A stretch of 64,000 nt of DNA, from contig JAGALZ010000010.1 in NCBI GenBank assembly GCA_017848055.1, positions 33,301 to 97,300 on the forward strand, in the 5' to 3' direction. This document shows, piece after piece, positions 34,416-43,166 of this stretch. The notes under the pieces were generated by a model. It was not told the origin of the DNA. It did not search any database and worked only from the letters and a program-made list of their open reading frames with translations. The DNA is from Oscillospiraceae bacterium. GTDB lineage: Bacteria > Bacillota > Clostridia > Oscillospirales > Ruminococcaceae. The stretch's first letter is position 1. Every line of letters begins with the position of its first letter. The translations under genes and the position numbers were made by a program.

Positions 34416-37394
34416 TTATCCGTTAGGGAAAAGCTCCTTGACCTGTTCATCGGAAAGCTCCATAAAATCAATGAACTGCTTTTTGGCAACAGCTCTTCTT
34501 TTGCTGCAGATATCCTTCAGTGAACGGATGCTCGACTTCCAGGAATCATACGAAGGTCTGTCCCAGCGCTGACCGTGAAGCACCATTTCGCTGTCCATTA
34601 AAGCCGCCATCTCATCAATTTTTGCGTTGAGGTTCTCAGGGAGAAATGCAGTGTTTAAAAGCTCGGCATATCGTCTGGAGAACTTATCTCTGAACTGCGG
34701 GCTTTCAAGGAGTCCGCACTGCATAGTCGTGAAGAACATATTTGAAGCACCGTGTCCCTCAGGATTGAAAAGCTTCTTTATCGAGTTGTAGTCATTTTCC
34801 CAGGTAGCCTCTCCACGCAATGCCATGTCAAGGTCGAAGAACACCCATTTCCACTTGCCGCCGTCATCGTTTCTGTAAAACTTGATGTTTCCGGTGTCAC
34901 CGTTGCAGAGGAATATTTCAGCAATGAGATAGTCGATGTAGTTATCAATATCAATCTGAGATTCTACATAAGCGTAAACCTCAGGGTCGGAAAGGTCGTG
35001 CTCTCTGACGTATTTTCTCAGTGCCTCGTAGTCGTCAACCGAGCCTGCAAGCTCGATTCGGTTGCCCTTTATAATGCTTATGTTGTCCTTGTCAATGCCC
35101 TCGTGATACTCAAAATAAGCCTCGTTGATTTTCTCTCTCAAATCATAGAAGCCGTAGTATTCACCGTTGATGTAAACGGCAATAGGCTGCCAGTCCATGT
35201 ATGCAAGGGAAGTGCAGGAAGAAATAATCTCCGAGCAGAAAGCGTCCCTGATTCTAGTGTATTTCTGGTCTTGTCCGCCTGCACGAAGAACAAGGCTCTC
35301 AAATTCGGTAACCGAATTTCCTTCAAAGAACGGATACTCAACCGATGATGTTCCGTACTTTCCTCTGAAATGAACAGCAAGGCTCTTCTGGTCGTATGCT
35401 CTTGAATACTGTCCGAATACCTTTATTCCTGCCAGACAGCCAATCTGCTTTTTGCCGTCTGCCGTGTAGTATTCGAATGAAGCCTCACGCTCCCAGTCCT
35501 CCCAGAAGTTAGCGCCGACGTAAGGGAACTCCTCACTGTATGTAGGGCCAAATGCCAGAATGCCCCTGTCGTCACTGAAAAGGTCTTGAGGGTCACAGGA
35601 AAGTGCAACAAAAGGAATATCGTGCTTTTGTTCTGTTATGAAAGTAAAGCTCTCAACCTCGCTCGGAAGATAGCCGTCCTTGTAAGCCCTTACTCTTAAA
35701 ACTGTATTCTTGTCACCGACTGTGTAAGAGGAAAACTCAGTGCTTTCTCTCGTCGGCTTTGTTCCGTCATCTGTAAAACGAAGCGTTACGCCGTCAGACG
35801 AAAGCGGAGTAATCTTATCGCCAGAATTGCAGTATCCGCCGTTTATTGAAAGCTCCGGTACCTGAGCGTAGCCCTTGTAGTGATAGTCTTCGTTTTCAAT
35901 GCCGGGAGATGCATTCTTGAAGAAACAAAGCTCATCGCTTCCGCTTCTTCCGCAGGAGTTGCCCTGCGCAATCCATGCACTTTCGAATGAGTCACAGCAC
36001 TGTCCCTTGTCGTTGAAAAGAAAAAGCTGTTCACCGTCAAGGCTTATCTTGAAGGGAAGATAGTTCTCTCCGCCATCAGCATATAGTAAAATATACCCCC
36101 CGGACTTTATTGTTTCATCCGTGAAGGTGTATTCGGGAGCAACAGAGTTTCTTCCGATGCCCCAGCCCTTTAAACTGATATCATTATTAGATTTGTTGCA
36201 AAGCTCAATCCAGTCGTAATCCTTCTTCGCACCGTTGCCCGAAAGAGGCGAAACTTCTGAAATGAATATGTCCTTCTCATCGAAGGAGAGCGAGAGTGCC
36301 TCGCCCTTGTATCCTTCGGAAGAGTTTTCTGCGCCTGGAGTAGCAGGTGAGAAGAAAACATACTCACCGTTTGCGTCAAGACCGCAGGAAATATCATCTA
36401 CAGTTGCCTTCATATCAACCTTGAAAACAGTGTAGCCTTCCTTGTCGGTCATCATAATACCGTCGTCCTCAGCACTCAGCTTGAAAGAAGCGTGCATGTG
36501 ACCGTCCTTGTATTCGTCAAGACCGTCAAACCAGATAATCAGATATTCACCAGACTTAATTGTAACACCCTCAGGAATAGTCCACTTGTTAGGGTTAGAG
36601 TAGCTGTCTGTGATTGTAAAGCCCGAAAGGTCAACGTCAGCGTCTGTCGGGTTGTAAAGCTCAATCCAGTCAGAGGATTCGCCGTAGTTGTCGTTTATAG
36701 TCTTTTTGTTTGCAGTCATGTATTCGTTAAGACGGATATCAACTACCTTTGTGCCCATAAGAGCCGCAAGGTCGGCAGAGTGCTCGGAGCTGTTCTTTCC
36801 GTTCGGAGAGCCGCTCTTGAAGTAGTGATACTGTCCCGCACCGTCGCCCTCAAATACAAATCCGTATGCAACGTCAGCAGGCATCGCAGGAACATAGAAC
36901 TCAGTTGTCTTGCCGCTTGCATCTGTAAGGAAAATCTTTTCACCATCTGCACCGATAGAGAAGTTGGTGTGCAGATAAGTTCCGTTTGTGTCGGTACCGT
37001 CAGCAAAAACGAGCAGGAAAGAGTCCTTTTCAATAGTAACGTCAGGGAAAGACCACATATCAGGTGTTGCCTTGTCGTCGGAAAGCTTGTAGCCGGAAAG
37101 GGAAGTAGCCTCTCCGCCGTTGTAAAGAAGAATGTAGTCGCCCGATTTGCCGTTTTCATCCTCAACAGTGTCCTTGTTCTGACCCATTACCTCAGCAATG
37201 ATAATCCCGTCAACAAGGTCGCTTGAGAATGTGCCGTTCGGTGTATCGGTAGCCGATGAATCCGAAACGGATGAGCTGTTATCTGCAACCGAAGAAGACG
37301 AGCCGACCGAGGAATCTGAGCTGTCACAGCCTGCAAAGCAGGTTAAAATTATTGAAAGTGCAATAGCACCCGAAAGCAGTCTTTTTATTTTCAT
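34416..37394 (-). CDS. CotH-kinase-domain lipoprotein with three lamin-tail-like domains
   Basis: This is a 992-residue surface lipoprotein. The signal peptide ends in lipobox FAGC with the acylated Cys23, followed by a Ser-rich linker (24-55). Three lamin-tail (LTD)-like domains follow at about 65-185, 215-335 and 373-475; the second and third contain SDWIELYN and YDWIELCN. A chitobiase/hexosaminidase C-terminal-like domain lies at about 505-585. The CotH domain at about 590-960 contains the kinase-like pieces LAVHFRGKYG, GFYDLREKIN and KWKWVFFDLDMALRG. CotH proteins phosphorylate spore-coat or surface proteins in Bacillus, and ruminococci carry many. Target unknown. No dockerin is visible. 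Confidence 0.88.
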   Translation of the reverse strand: MKIKRLLSGAIALSIILTCFAGCDSSDSSVGSSSSVADNSSSVSDSSATDTPNGTFSSDLVDGIIIAEVMGQNKDTVEDENGKSGDYILLYNGGEATSLSGYKLSDDKATPDMWSFPDVTIEKDSFLLVFADGTDTNGTYLHTNFSIGADGEKIFLTDASGKTTEFYVPAMPADVAYGFVFEGDGAGQYHYFKSGSPNGKNSSEHSADLAALMGTKVVDIRLNEYMTANKKTINDNYGESSDWIELYNPTDADVDLSGFTITDSYSNPNKWTIPEGVTIKSGEYLIIWFDGLDEYKDGHMHASFKLSAEDDGIMMTDKEGYTVFKVDMKATVDDISCGLDANGEYVFFSPATPGAENSSEGYKGEALSLSFDEKDIFISEVSPLSGNGAKKDYDWIELCNKSNNDISLKGWGIGRNSVAPEYTFTDETIKSGGYILLYADGGENYLPFKISLDGEQLFLFNDKGQCCDSFESAWIAQGNSCGRSGSDELCFFKNASPGIENEDYHYKGYAQVPELSINGGYCNSGDKITPLSSDGVTLRFTDDGTKPTRESTEFSSYTVGDKNTVLRVRAYKDGYLPSEVESFTFITEQKHDIPFVALSCDPQDLFSDDRGILAFGPTYSEEFPYVGANFWEDWEREASFEYYTADGKKQIGCLAGIKVFGQYSRAYDQKSLAVHFRGKYGTSSVEYPFFEGNSVTEFESLVLRAGGQDQKYTRIRDAFCSEIISSCTSLAYMDWQPIAVYINGEYYGFYDLREKINEAYFEYHEGIDKDNISIIKGNRIELAGSVDDYEALRKYVREHDLSDPEVYAYVESQIDIDNYIDYLIAEIFLCNGDTGNIKFYRNDDGGKWKWVFFDLDMALRGEATWENDYNSIKKLFNPEGHGASNMFFTTMQCGLLESPQFRDKFSRRYAELLNTAFLPENLNAKIDEMAALMDSEMVLHGQRWDRPSYDSWKSSIRSLKDICSKRRAVAKKQFIDFMELSDEQVKELFPNG

Positions 37395-37440
37395 AAGTTT
37401 TCTTTCCTTTCATTCAGGATAAGTTTTGTTGTCATCAACA

Positions 37441-37469
37441 ATTTTACCACACTTCAATACATTTTACAA
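37441..37469 (-). promoter_or_regulatory. Promoter of the CotH lipoprotein gene
   Basis: On the minus strand, TTGTAA (37469-37464), 17 bases, TAAAAT (37446-37441). Confidence 0.65.
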
Positions 37470-37562
37470 TAGTATTTTAAAAAAAAGCTTTTGAGCGTGT
37501 AAAATCAATCAAAATGTCGGTTTGAAAGGGAAAACACAGACGCTTATTGTACAAAATGAAAG

Positions 37563-37591
37563 TTGACAATTTTAAGATAATATGAGATAAT
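37563..37591 (+). promoter_or_regulatory. Promoter of valS
   Basis: TTGACA (37563-37568), 17 bases, GATAAT (37586-37591). The leader of about 145 bases has no T-box core. It contains a 21-codon frame from TTG 37627 to TGA 37692 with an AAAGGAAG ribosome site. Confidence 0.75.
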
Positions 37592-37742
37592 AAATATGAT
37601 TATTTATAGGAGAAAGGAAGACAGTTTTGATTAAGCAAAAACCGAGATTCCGATTCTTTTACTCCATAATAAAGTCCGGCGTGCGAGTCTGAAGCTCAGC
37701 AGGCATTATCAAAGAGTAACATTATTTTTGGAGGAAAGAAAA

Positions 37743-40364
37743 ATGAAGAAGGAATTACCAAAGCTCTATAATCCTACAGATGTAGAGGACAAGATTTATA
37801 AATACTGGATGGACGGAAAAATGTTCCACGCTGAGGTTGACTCAAAGAAGCAGCCTTACACAATCGTTATTCCGCCACCAAATATCACAGGTCAGCTCCA
37901 TATGGGACACGCTCTCGACGAAACTCTCCAGGATATCCTTATCCGTTGGAAGAGAATGAGCGGTTACAGCGCACTCTGGCTCCCTGGTACCGACCACGCA
38001 GCTATCGCAACAGAAGCTAAGATTGTTGAAGCAATGCGTAAGGAAGGCGTTACAAAGGAAGACCTCGGCCGTGACGGCTTTATGGAAAGAGCATGGAAGT
38101 GGAAGGAGCAGTACGGTGGAAGAATCGTAGAACAGCTCAAGAAGCTCGGTTCTTCATGTGACTGGGACAGAGAACGCTTTACAATGGACGAGGGCTGTTC
38201 AAAGGCAGTTAAGGAAGTATTTGTAAAGTATTACGAAAAGGGCCTTATCTACCGTGGCGAAAGAATTATCAACTGGTGCCCTCATTGTAAGACCTCTCTC
38301 TCCGATGCAGAGGTAACATACGAAGACCAGGCAGGCCACTTCTGGCATCTCAGATATCCGCTTACAGACGGCTCAGGCTTTGTAGAGCTTGCAACAACAA
38401 GACCTGAAACACTCCTCGGAGATACCGCAGTTGCAGTAAATCCAAAGGACGACAGATATAAGGATATCGTAGGCAAGACAGTTACACTCCCACTCGTTGG
38501 CAGAGAAATCCCTATTGTTGCAGACGACTATGTAGATATCGAGTTCGGTACAGGTGTAGTAAAGATTACCCCTGCACACGACCCTAACGACTTTGAAGTA
38601 GGTAAGCGTCATAACCTTCCTATCATCAACGTTATGACAGACGACGCTAAGATTACCGAGGACTACCCGGCATACGCAGGTATGGACAGATACGAGGCAA
38701 GAAAGAAGATTGTCGAGGACCTCGAAAAGGGCGGATTCCTTGTTAAGATTGAAGACCACGCACATAACGTAGGTACCTGCTACCGCTGTTCAACAACAGT
38801 AGAGCCACGAGTATCAACACAGTGGTTCGTAAAGATGGAAGAGCTCGCAGGCCCTGCTATCGAAGCTGTAAAGAAGGGCGATACAAAGTTCGTTCCTGAG
38901 CGTTTTGATAAGATTTATTTCCACTGGCTCGAGAATATCAAGGACTGGTGTATCTCAAGACAGATTTGGTGGGGACATCAGATTCCTGCATTCTACTGCG
39001 ACGACTGCGGTGAAATGATTGTTACAAAGGAAGAGGGAGCAGTTTGCCCTAAGTGCGGTAAGCCTATGCGTCAGGACCCTGATACCCTCGATACCTGGTT
39101 CTCATCAGCTCTCTGGCCGTTCTCAACACTCGGCTGGCCTGAAAAGACAGAGGATCTGGAGTACTTCTATCCTACAAACACCCTCGTAACAGGCTACGAT
39201 ATCATCTTCTTCTGGGTAATTAGAATGATGTTCTCAGGACTCGAGAATATGGGCAAGGTTCCGTTTGATACAGTTTTGATCCACGGACTTGTTCGTGACT
39301 CCCAGGGCAGAAAGATGTCCAAGTCACTCGGTAACGGTATCGACCCACTCGAGGTTATCGCAGAGTACGGCGCTGACGCACTCAGATTTATGCTCGCAAC
39401 CGGTAACGCACCTGGTAACGATATGCGTTACAGCGACGAGAAGGTTAAGGCTTCAAGAAACTTCGCAAACAAGCTCTGGAACGCTTCAAGATTCATTATG
39501 ATGAATCTCCCTGAGGACTTCAAGGCTGATAAGCTTCCTGATAATCTCACAGCAGAGGACAAGTGGATTGTTTCCAAGTTCAATACTCTCGCTAAGGAAA
39601 TCAACGACAACCTTACAAACTTCGACCTCGGCGTTGCAGTTGCAAAGCTCTATGATTTCATCTGGGATGTATACTGCGACTGGTATATCGAGCTTACAAA
39701 GCCAAGAATTACAGCAGGCGGTGAAACAGCTCAGACTGCTCAGGCTGTTCTCGTATGGGTAATGAAGGGAATGCTCAAGCTTCTCCACCCATTTATGCCG
39801 TTTATTACCGAGGAAATATGGCAGACACTCGTTGCCGATGGCTCTGCAATTATGCTCTCTGAGTTCCCGACATACGACGAAGCACTCAGCTTTGCTAAGG
39901 AAGAAGCTGAGTTTGAAAAGATTATCGCTGCAATCAAGGGCATCAGAAATACAAGAAGCGGTATGAATGTACCACCTTCTGTTAAGGCTAAGCTCTATAT
40001 CGAAACAAAGGACGTTCAGACATTCGAAGCAGGTAAGATGTTCTTCGAAAGACTCGCATCAGCTTCCGGAGTTGAGATTTCAGATAGCTTTGATATCGCT
40101 GACAGCGTAACCGTTGTAACTGACAGCGCAAGAATCTTTATTCCGCTTTCAGATATCGTTGATACCGAAAAGGAGCTCGCTCGTCTTAATAAGGAAAAGG
40201 ACGCAGCACAGAAGGATATCGACTTCCTCTCAAAGAAGCTCTCTAACGAAGGCTTCCTCGCTAAGGCTCCCGCTCAGCTCATCGAGGCAGAGAAGGCTAA
40301 GCTTGCAAAGGCTCAGGAAAAGATGGCTAAGATTGAAGAATCACTCAAAGCTCTCAATAAGTAA
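37743..40364 (+). CDS. valS: Valine-tRNA ligase
   Basis: Class I synthetase charging tRNA-Val, 873 residues from the ATG at 37743. That start follows GGAGG at 37731-37735; an in-frame TTG overlapping the ribosome site is rejected. The HIGH motif appears as PPPNITGQLHMGHA (about 42-55), the editing CP1 domain spans about 180-390, and KMSKS is in QGRKMSKSLGNGIDP (about 520). The C-terminal coiled-coil arm (about 805-873, rich in Lys/Glu/Ala) is complete. A terminator follows. Confidence 0.97.
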   Translation: MKKELPKLYNPTDVEDKIYKYWMDGKMFHAEVDSKKQPYTIVIPPPNITGQLHMGHALDETLQDILIRWKRMSGYSALWLPGTDHAAIATEAKIVEAMRKEGVTKEDLGRDGFMERAWKWKEQYGGRIVEQLKKLGSSCDWDRERFTMDEGCSKAVKEVFVKYYEKGLIYRGERIINWCPHCKTSLSDAEVTYEDQAGHFWHLRYPLTDGSGFVELATTRPETLLGDTAVAVNPKDDRYKDIVGKTVTLPLVGREIPIVADDYVDIEFGTGVVKITPAHDPNDFEVGKRHNLPIINVMTDDAKITEDYPAYAGMDRYEARKKIVEDLEKGGFLVKIEDHAHNVGTCYRCSTTVEPRVSTQWFVKMEELAGPAIEAVKKGDTKFVPERFDKIYFHWLENIKDWCISRQIWWGHQIPAFYCDDCGEMIVTKEEGAVCPKCGKPMRQDPDTLDTWFSSALWPFSTLGWPEKTEDLEYFYPTNTLVTGYDIIFFWVIRMMFSGLENMGKVPFDTVLIHGLVRDSQGRKMSKSLGNGIDPLEVIAEYGADALRFMLATGNAPGNDMRYSDEKVKASRNFANKLWNASRFIMMNLPEDFKADKLPDNLTAEDKWIVSKFNTLAKEINDNLTNFDLGVAVAKLYDFIWDVYCDWYIELTKPRITAGGETAQTAQAVLVWVMKGMLKLLHPFMPFITEEIWQTLVADGSAIMLSEFPTYDEALSFAKEEAEFEKIIAAIKGIRNTRSGMNVPPSVKAKLYIETKDVQTFEAGKMFFERLASASGVEISDSFDIADSVTVVTDSARIFIPLSDIVDTEKELARLNKEKDAAQKDIDFLSKKLSNEGFLAKAPAQLIEAEKAKLAKAQEKMAKIEESLKALNK

Positions 40365-40370
40365 AACTAA

Positions 40371-40398
40371 AAGCTCTCACACCCGTGAGAGCTTTTTT
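40371..40398 (+). terminator. Terminator of valS
   Basis: An AAGCTCTCA / TGAGAGCTT stem followed by a T-run. Confidence 0.9.
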
Positions 40399-40444
40399 GT
40401 ATCATATCAGAAAACAACTTAAGAGTAGTATTCGTATAAAGATT

Positions 40445-40682
40445 TTATATGTGTTTATCGGTGGAAACCTTTCTGAAGAAAGGTTATCCCCCGAGCCCCC
40501 TTCCAAAGACTTCTAACATAATTTCAGCCCCATAGGGTATGCACCAAAAGAGAACAGCTTTAGATTCTCTGTTTAGTAATGTACACCCTATGGGGCTGAA
40601 ATTTATAATAAAAGTTTTAGGAAAGGAGTTTGAGGAATAACCCTTTTTCAAAAGGGTTTTCCTCAATAGAGACTTATAAATC
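40445..40682. repeat. Long imperfect palindrome, MITE-like, between valS and aspartate kinase
   Basis: Two arms of about 80-95 bases pair around a spacer of about 40 bases. The inner arms are nearly perfect: TTTCAGCCCCATAGGGT (ends about 40538) with ACCCTATGGGGCTGAAA (starts about 40584). The outer arms pair with many transition differences, for example GGTTATCCCCCGAGCCCCCTT on the left against AGGAGTTTGAGGAATAACCC on the right. The spacer holds a small AGAGAA/TTCTCT hairpin. No open frame with a ribosome site is present. It may be a non-autonomous mobile element or a structured intergenic repeat. Confidence 0.75.
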
Positions 40683-40711
40683 CCTATGTGAATAATACTT
40701 TTAGGTGTTTA

Positions 40712-42034
40712 TTATGAAAGCTTCTGAGTAACGAAGATATCGTAGATGCTCTTCATAGCAGTATCGAAGTCCTCTTCGCTGACGCCCACGATGATGTTAA
40801 GCTCACTGGAGCCCTGGTCAATCATGTTAACGTTGACTCTGGCGTGTGCGAGTGCGGAGAAGATTCTGCCTGCAGTACCTCTTGTAGCACGCATACCACG
40901 TCCAACGATAGCGATAAGAGCAAGACCTGTTTCGATAACAATGCTGTCAGGCTTGCAGTTTCTGTGGATACCTGCGAGAACTTCCTGCTCAGCCTTCTCG
41001 AATTCTTCCTGGTGAACAATAACGGTCATTGTGTCAATACCGGAAGGCATGTGCTCGAAGTTGATTCCGTTCTTTTCGAATACCTCAAGAACCTTTCTTC
41101 CGAAACCAAGCTCAGAGTTCATCATATCCTTTTCAATGCTGATGGATGTGAAACCCTTCTTGCCTGCAATACCTGTAATTGTGTATTCAGGACGCTGAGA
41201 TGTGCTCTCAACAATCATTGTGCCGTGGTCATCAGGACGGTTAGTGTTCTTGATGTTTATAGGAATACCTGCCTTTCTTACAGGGAAGATAGCATCCTCG
41301 TGAAGAACAGTAGCACCCATGTAAGCAAGCTCACGGAGCTCCTTGTAGGTGATAACCTTGATAGGTTCAGGATTGTCAATAATTCTAGGGTCTGCAATAA
41401 GGAAGCCTGAAACGTCTGTCCAGTTTTCGTAAATGTCAGCATTGCAGGAAGCCGCAACAATTGAGCCTGTAACGTCAGAACCGCCTCTTGAGAATGTCTT
41501 GATTGTGTCGTTAGGCATAGAGCCGTAGAAGCCAGGTACAACAGCTCTCTCGGAGCTTTCGAGTCTTTCTGAAAGAACCTCGTATGTCTTCTTGGAATCA
41601 AACCTACCAGCGTCATCGAAGAAGATAACATCTGCAGAGTCAATGAAATCATAGCCTAAGTAGTTTGCAAGAATAATACCGTTGAGATATTCACCACGGG
41701 AAGCAGCATAGTCACGACCAGCCTTGCCGATGAAGCAAGCTCTGATTGTCGCAAATTCATCCTCAAGAGAAAGGTCGAGTGAAAGTCCCTTGATAATCTC
41801 GTAGTATCTTTCCTTGATTGCCTCGAATTCTGTGTCGAATGCCTTGCCCTTAGCAGCAAGGTCATAGCAGCCGTAAAGCATATCTGTTACCTTTGTGTCA
41901 TCAGAAAAACGCTTGCCCGGTGCAGAAGGAACAACGTATCTTCTTGCCTCGTCAGCCTTGATGATGCTTGCAACCTTCATAAACTGCTCTGCGCTTGCAA
42001 GTGAGCTTCCGCCAAATTTTACTACCTTAATCAT
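40712..42034 (-). CDS. Aspartate kinase
   Basis: Phosphorylates L-aspartate, the first step toward lysine, threonine and methionine. The 440-residue protein starts IKVVKFGGSSLAS with the kinase K-F-G-G motif, has SRGGSDVTGSIVAA around the substrate site (about 156-169), and ends in two ACT domains (about 290-440), where feedback inhibitors bind. No lysine riboswitch is visible upstream; a TTGACG-17-TATAAT promoter is. Which amino acid inhibits it cannot be told, so no lysC or thrA name is given. Confidence 0.95.
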   Translation of the reverse strand: MIKVVKFGGSSLASAEQFMKVASIIKADEARRYVVPSAPGKRFSDDTKVTDMLYGCYDLAAKGKAFDTEFEAIKERYYEIIKGLSLDLSLEDEFATIRACFIGKAGRDYAASRGEYLNGIILANYLGYDFIDSADVIFFDDAGRFDSKKTYEVLSERLESSERAVVPGFYGSMPNDTIKTFSRGGSDVTGSIVAASCNADIYENWTDVSGFLIADPRIIDNPEPIKVITYKELRELAYMGATVLHEDAIFPVRKAGIPINIKNTNRPDDHGTMIVESTSQRPEYTITGIAGKKGFTSISIEKDMMNSELGFGRKVLEVFEKNGINFEHMPSGIDTMTVIVHQEEFEKAEQEVLAGIHRNCKPDSIVIETGLALIAIVGRGMRATRGTAGRIFSALAHARVNVNMIDQGSSELNIIVGVSEEDFDTAMKSIYDIFVTQKLS

Positions 42035-42077
42035 ATTTATACCTCAATTCTGAAAGATTGTTTTTGTCAGCATATCA

Positions 42078-42106
42078 ATTATACATTATTCTTCAATGCC
42101 CGTCAA
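42078..42106 (-). promoter_or_regulatory. Promoter of the aspartate kinase gene
   Basis: On the minus strand, TTGACG (42106-42101), 17 bases, TATAAT (42083-42078). Confidence 0.8.
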
Positions 42107-42192
42107 TGGTGAAAACAACAGAATTTGCCCGATACTTTCTATGTTTGTTTGTGAAATACGCTTGTATGTGACAGGCGTACACTTTTATGCGC

Positions 42193-42220
42193 AAAAAATA
42201 CCGACTTTGTGTCGGTATTC
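42193..42220 (-). terminator. Terminator of the rqcP/ABM transcript
   Basis: On the minus strand, an AATACCGAC / GTCGGTATT stem followed by TTTTTT, just beyond the ABM stop codon. Confidence 0.85.
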
Positions 42221-42224
42221 TTCT

Positions 42225-42518
42225 TTATTTTTTGTCAATATAACGCTCTACTCTGAGTCTGAGCCTGTACTTTTCCCTGAGTTCAGCAATCCGAGCCATT
42301 ATAGGGGACTTGTGATGCAAATCAAGTGCTTCCTGGTCACGCCAACGGTCAATGAGAAGTACTGTTTCAGGGTCATCCATCGGGAGAAAGTATTCGTATC
42401 TCTCGTTGCCTTCTTCGCTTCTTACTTTGTCAACGATACCGCTCTCCAGCATCTCCCTGGCAAATTTCAGTGCATTACCGTCCTTGCCCTTGTAGTAAAG
42501 ATTTACAGTAATACTCAT
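42225..42518 (-). CDS. ABM-domain (antibiotic biosynthesis monooxygenase fold) protein
   Basis: A small dimeric alpha/beta-barrel type protein, 97 residues from the ATG at 42518; an upstream GTG at 42527 lacks a ribosome site, while AGGTGA precedes the ATG. The pattern ITVNLYYKGKDGNALKFAREM, then NERYEYFLPMDDPETVLLIDRW, then HHKSPIM is typical of the ABM/YgiN-like group, including the aligned His pair. Members range from quinol monooxygenases to proteins of unknown role. It starts 9 bases after the rqcP stop and is probably cotranscribed. Confidence 0.85.
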   Translation of the reverse strand: MSITVNLYYKGKDGNALKFAREMLESGIVDKVRSEEGNERYEYFLPMDDPETVLLIDRWRDQEALDLHHKSPIMARIAELREKYRLRLRVERYIDKK

Positions 42519-42527
42519 ACTTTTCAC

Positions 42528-42770
42528 CTACACTATGATTTCGTAGCCCTCGCAGGCATTTTCCTTTGTAGCATATTCATTGATTGCCACAACCTTAACC
42601 TTCATAGGTCTCTGTCCGAGCGTAATTTCGATAATATCTCCGATTTTAACATCGTAGGAAGCCCTCGCAGGTTTTCCGTTGACGCAGACCTTCTGAGCAT
42701 CGCAAGCCTCATTAGCAACAGTTCTTCGCTTAATGAGTCTTGTGACCTTGAGATATTTGTCAAGTCGCAT
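42528..42770 (-). CDS. rqcP: S4-domain ribosome-associated quality-control protein RqcP
   Basis: An 80-residue S4 RNA-binding protein that starts MRLDKYLKVTRLIKRRTVAN and continues with the QKVCVNGKPARASYDVKIGDII core, a close match to RqcP (YabO). RqcP helps RqcH add alanine tails to peptides stalled on 50S subunits. The ATG at 42770 follows AAAGGAGG. The order flippase-mazG-HU-rqcP matches the Bacillus yabM-yabN-yabO neighbourhood, which supports the call. A terminator hairpin separates it from HU. Confidence 0.93.
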   Translation of the reverse strand: MRLDKYLKVTRLIKRRTVANEACDAQKVCVNGKPARASYDVKIGDIIEITLGQRPMKVKVVAINEYATKENACEGYEIIV

Positions 42771-42799
42771 ATTCAATGCCTCCTTTGTGTGCAGTATAT

Positions 42800-42830
42800 G
42801 CAAAAGAGCCCGACAAATCGTCAGGCTCTG
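42800..42830 (-). terminator. Terminator between HU and rqcP
   Basis: On the minus strand, an AGAGCCTGAC / GTCGGGCTCT stem followed by TTTTG. It is probably leaky, or rqcP has its own promoter. Confidence 0.75.
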
Positions 42831-42844
42831 TATTTGGTAAAAAA

Positions 42845-43120
42845 TTACTTAGCAACTGCGTCCTTGAGTGCCTTACCAGCCTTGAAAGCAGGAACCTTCT
42901 TAGCAGGGATTTCGATAGAAGCCTTAGTAAGTGGGTTGATACCTGTCTTAGCCTTTCTCTCTCTTGTCTCGAATGTACCGAAGCCAACGAGGGAAACCTT
43001 CTCACCGTTAACGAGTGCATCTGTGATAGAAGCTGTTACTGTAGCCAGAGCCTTTTCTGCGTCCTTCTTGCTGTAGCCGCCCTTTTCAGCGATAATGTTA
43101 ATGAGTTCTGTCTTAGTCAT
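42845..43120 (-). CDS. hup: DNA-binding protein HU
   Basis: A histone-like nucleoid protein of 91 residues. It starts MTKTELINIIAEKGGYSKKD and has the dimerisation helices and the beta-arm signature GFGTFETRERKAKTGINP with the intercalating Pro in the IPAKKVPAFKAGK end. It is complete and of standard length. A TTTTGGAGG ribosome site precedes the ATG. It follows mazG by about 46 bases. Confidence 0.97.
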   Translation of the reverse strand: MTKTELINIIAEKGGYSKKDAEKALATVTASITDALVNGEKVSLVGFGTFETRERKAKTGINPLTKASIEIPAKKVPAFKAGKALKDAVAK

Positions 43121-43166
43121 TTTTAAAAACCTCCAAAATTTTTATAAATGGGAAGCCCCATCGAAT

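Noticed and set aside
36492..37226. A 244-codon open frame on the plus strand opposite the CotH gene
   Set aside because: It is a shadow of the minus-strand gene, with no ribosome site and Cys/Val-rich composition typical of an antisense frame.
37566..37742. T-box leader for valS
   Set aside because: No AGGGTGGNACCGCG-like core or terminator is present in the interval.
40445..40682. Insertion sequence at the long palindrome
   Set aside because: No transposase frame and no clear target-site duplication; kept only as a MITE-like repeat.
42034..42224. Lysine riboswitch before the aspartate kinase gene
   Set aside because: Only a simple sigma-A promoter and a short leader are seen; no L-box core.
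42096..43076. A 326-codon open frame on the plus strand across aspartate kinase leader, ABM, rqcP and HU
   Set aside because: It overlaps several well-supported minus-strand genes and shows no domain or ribosome site.
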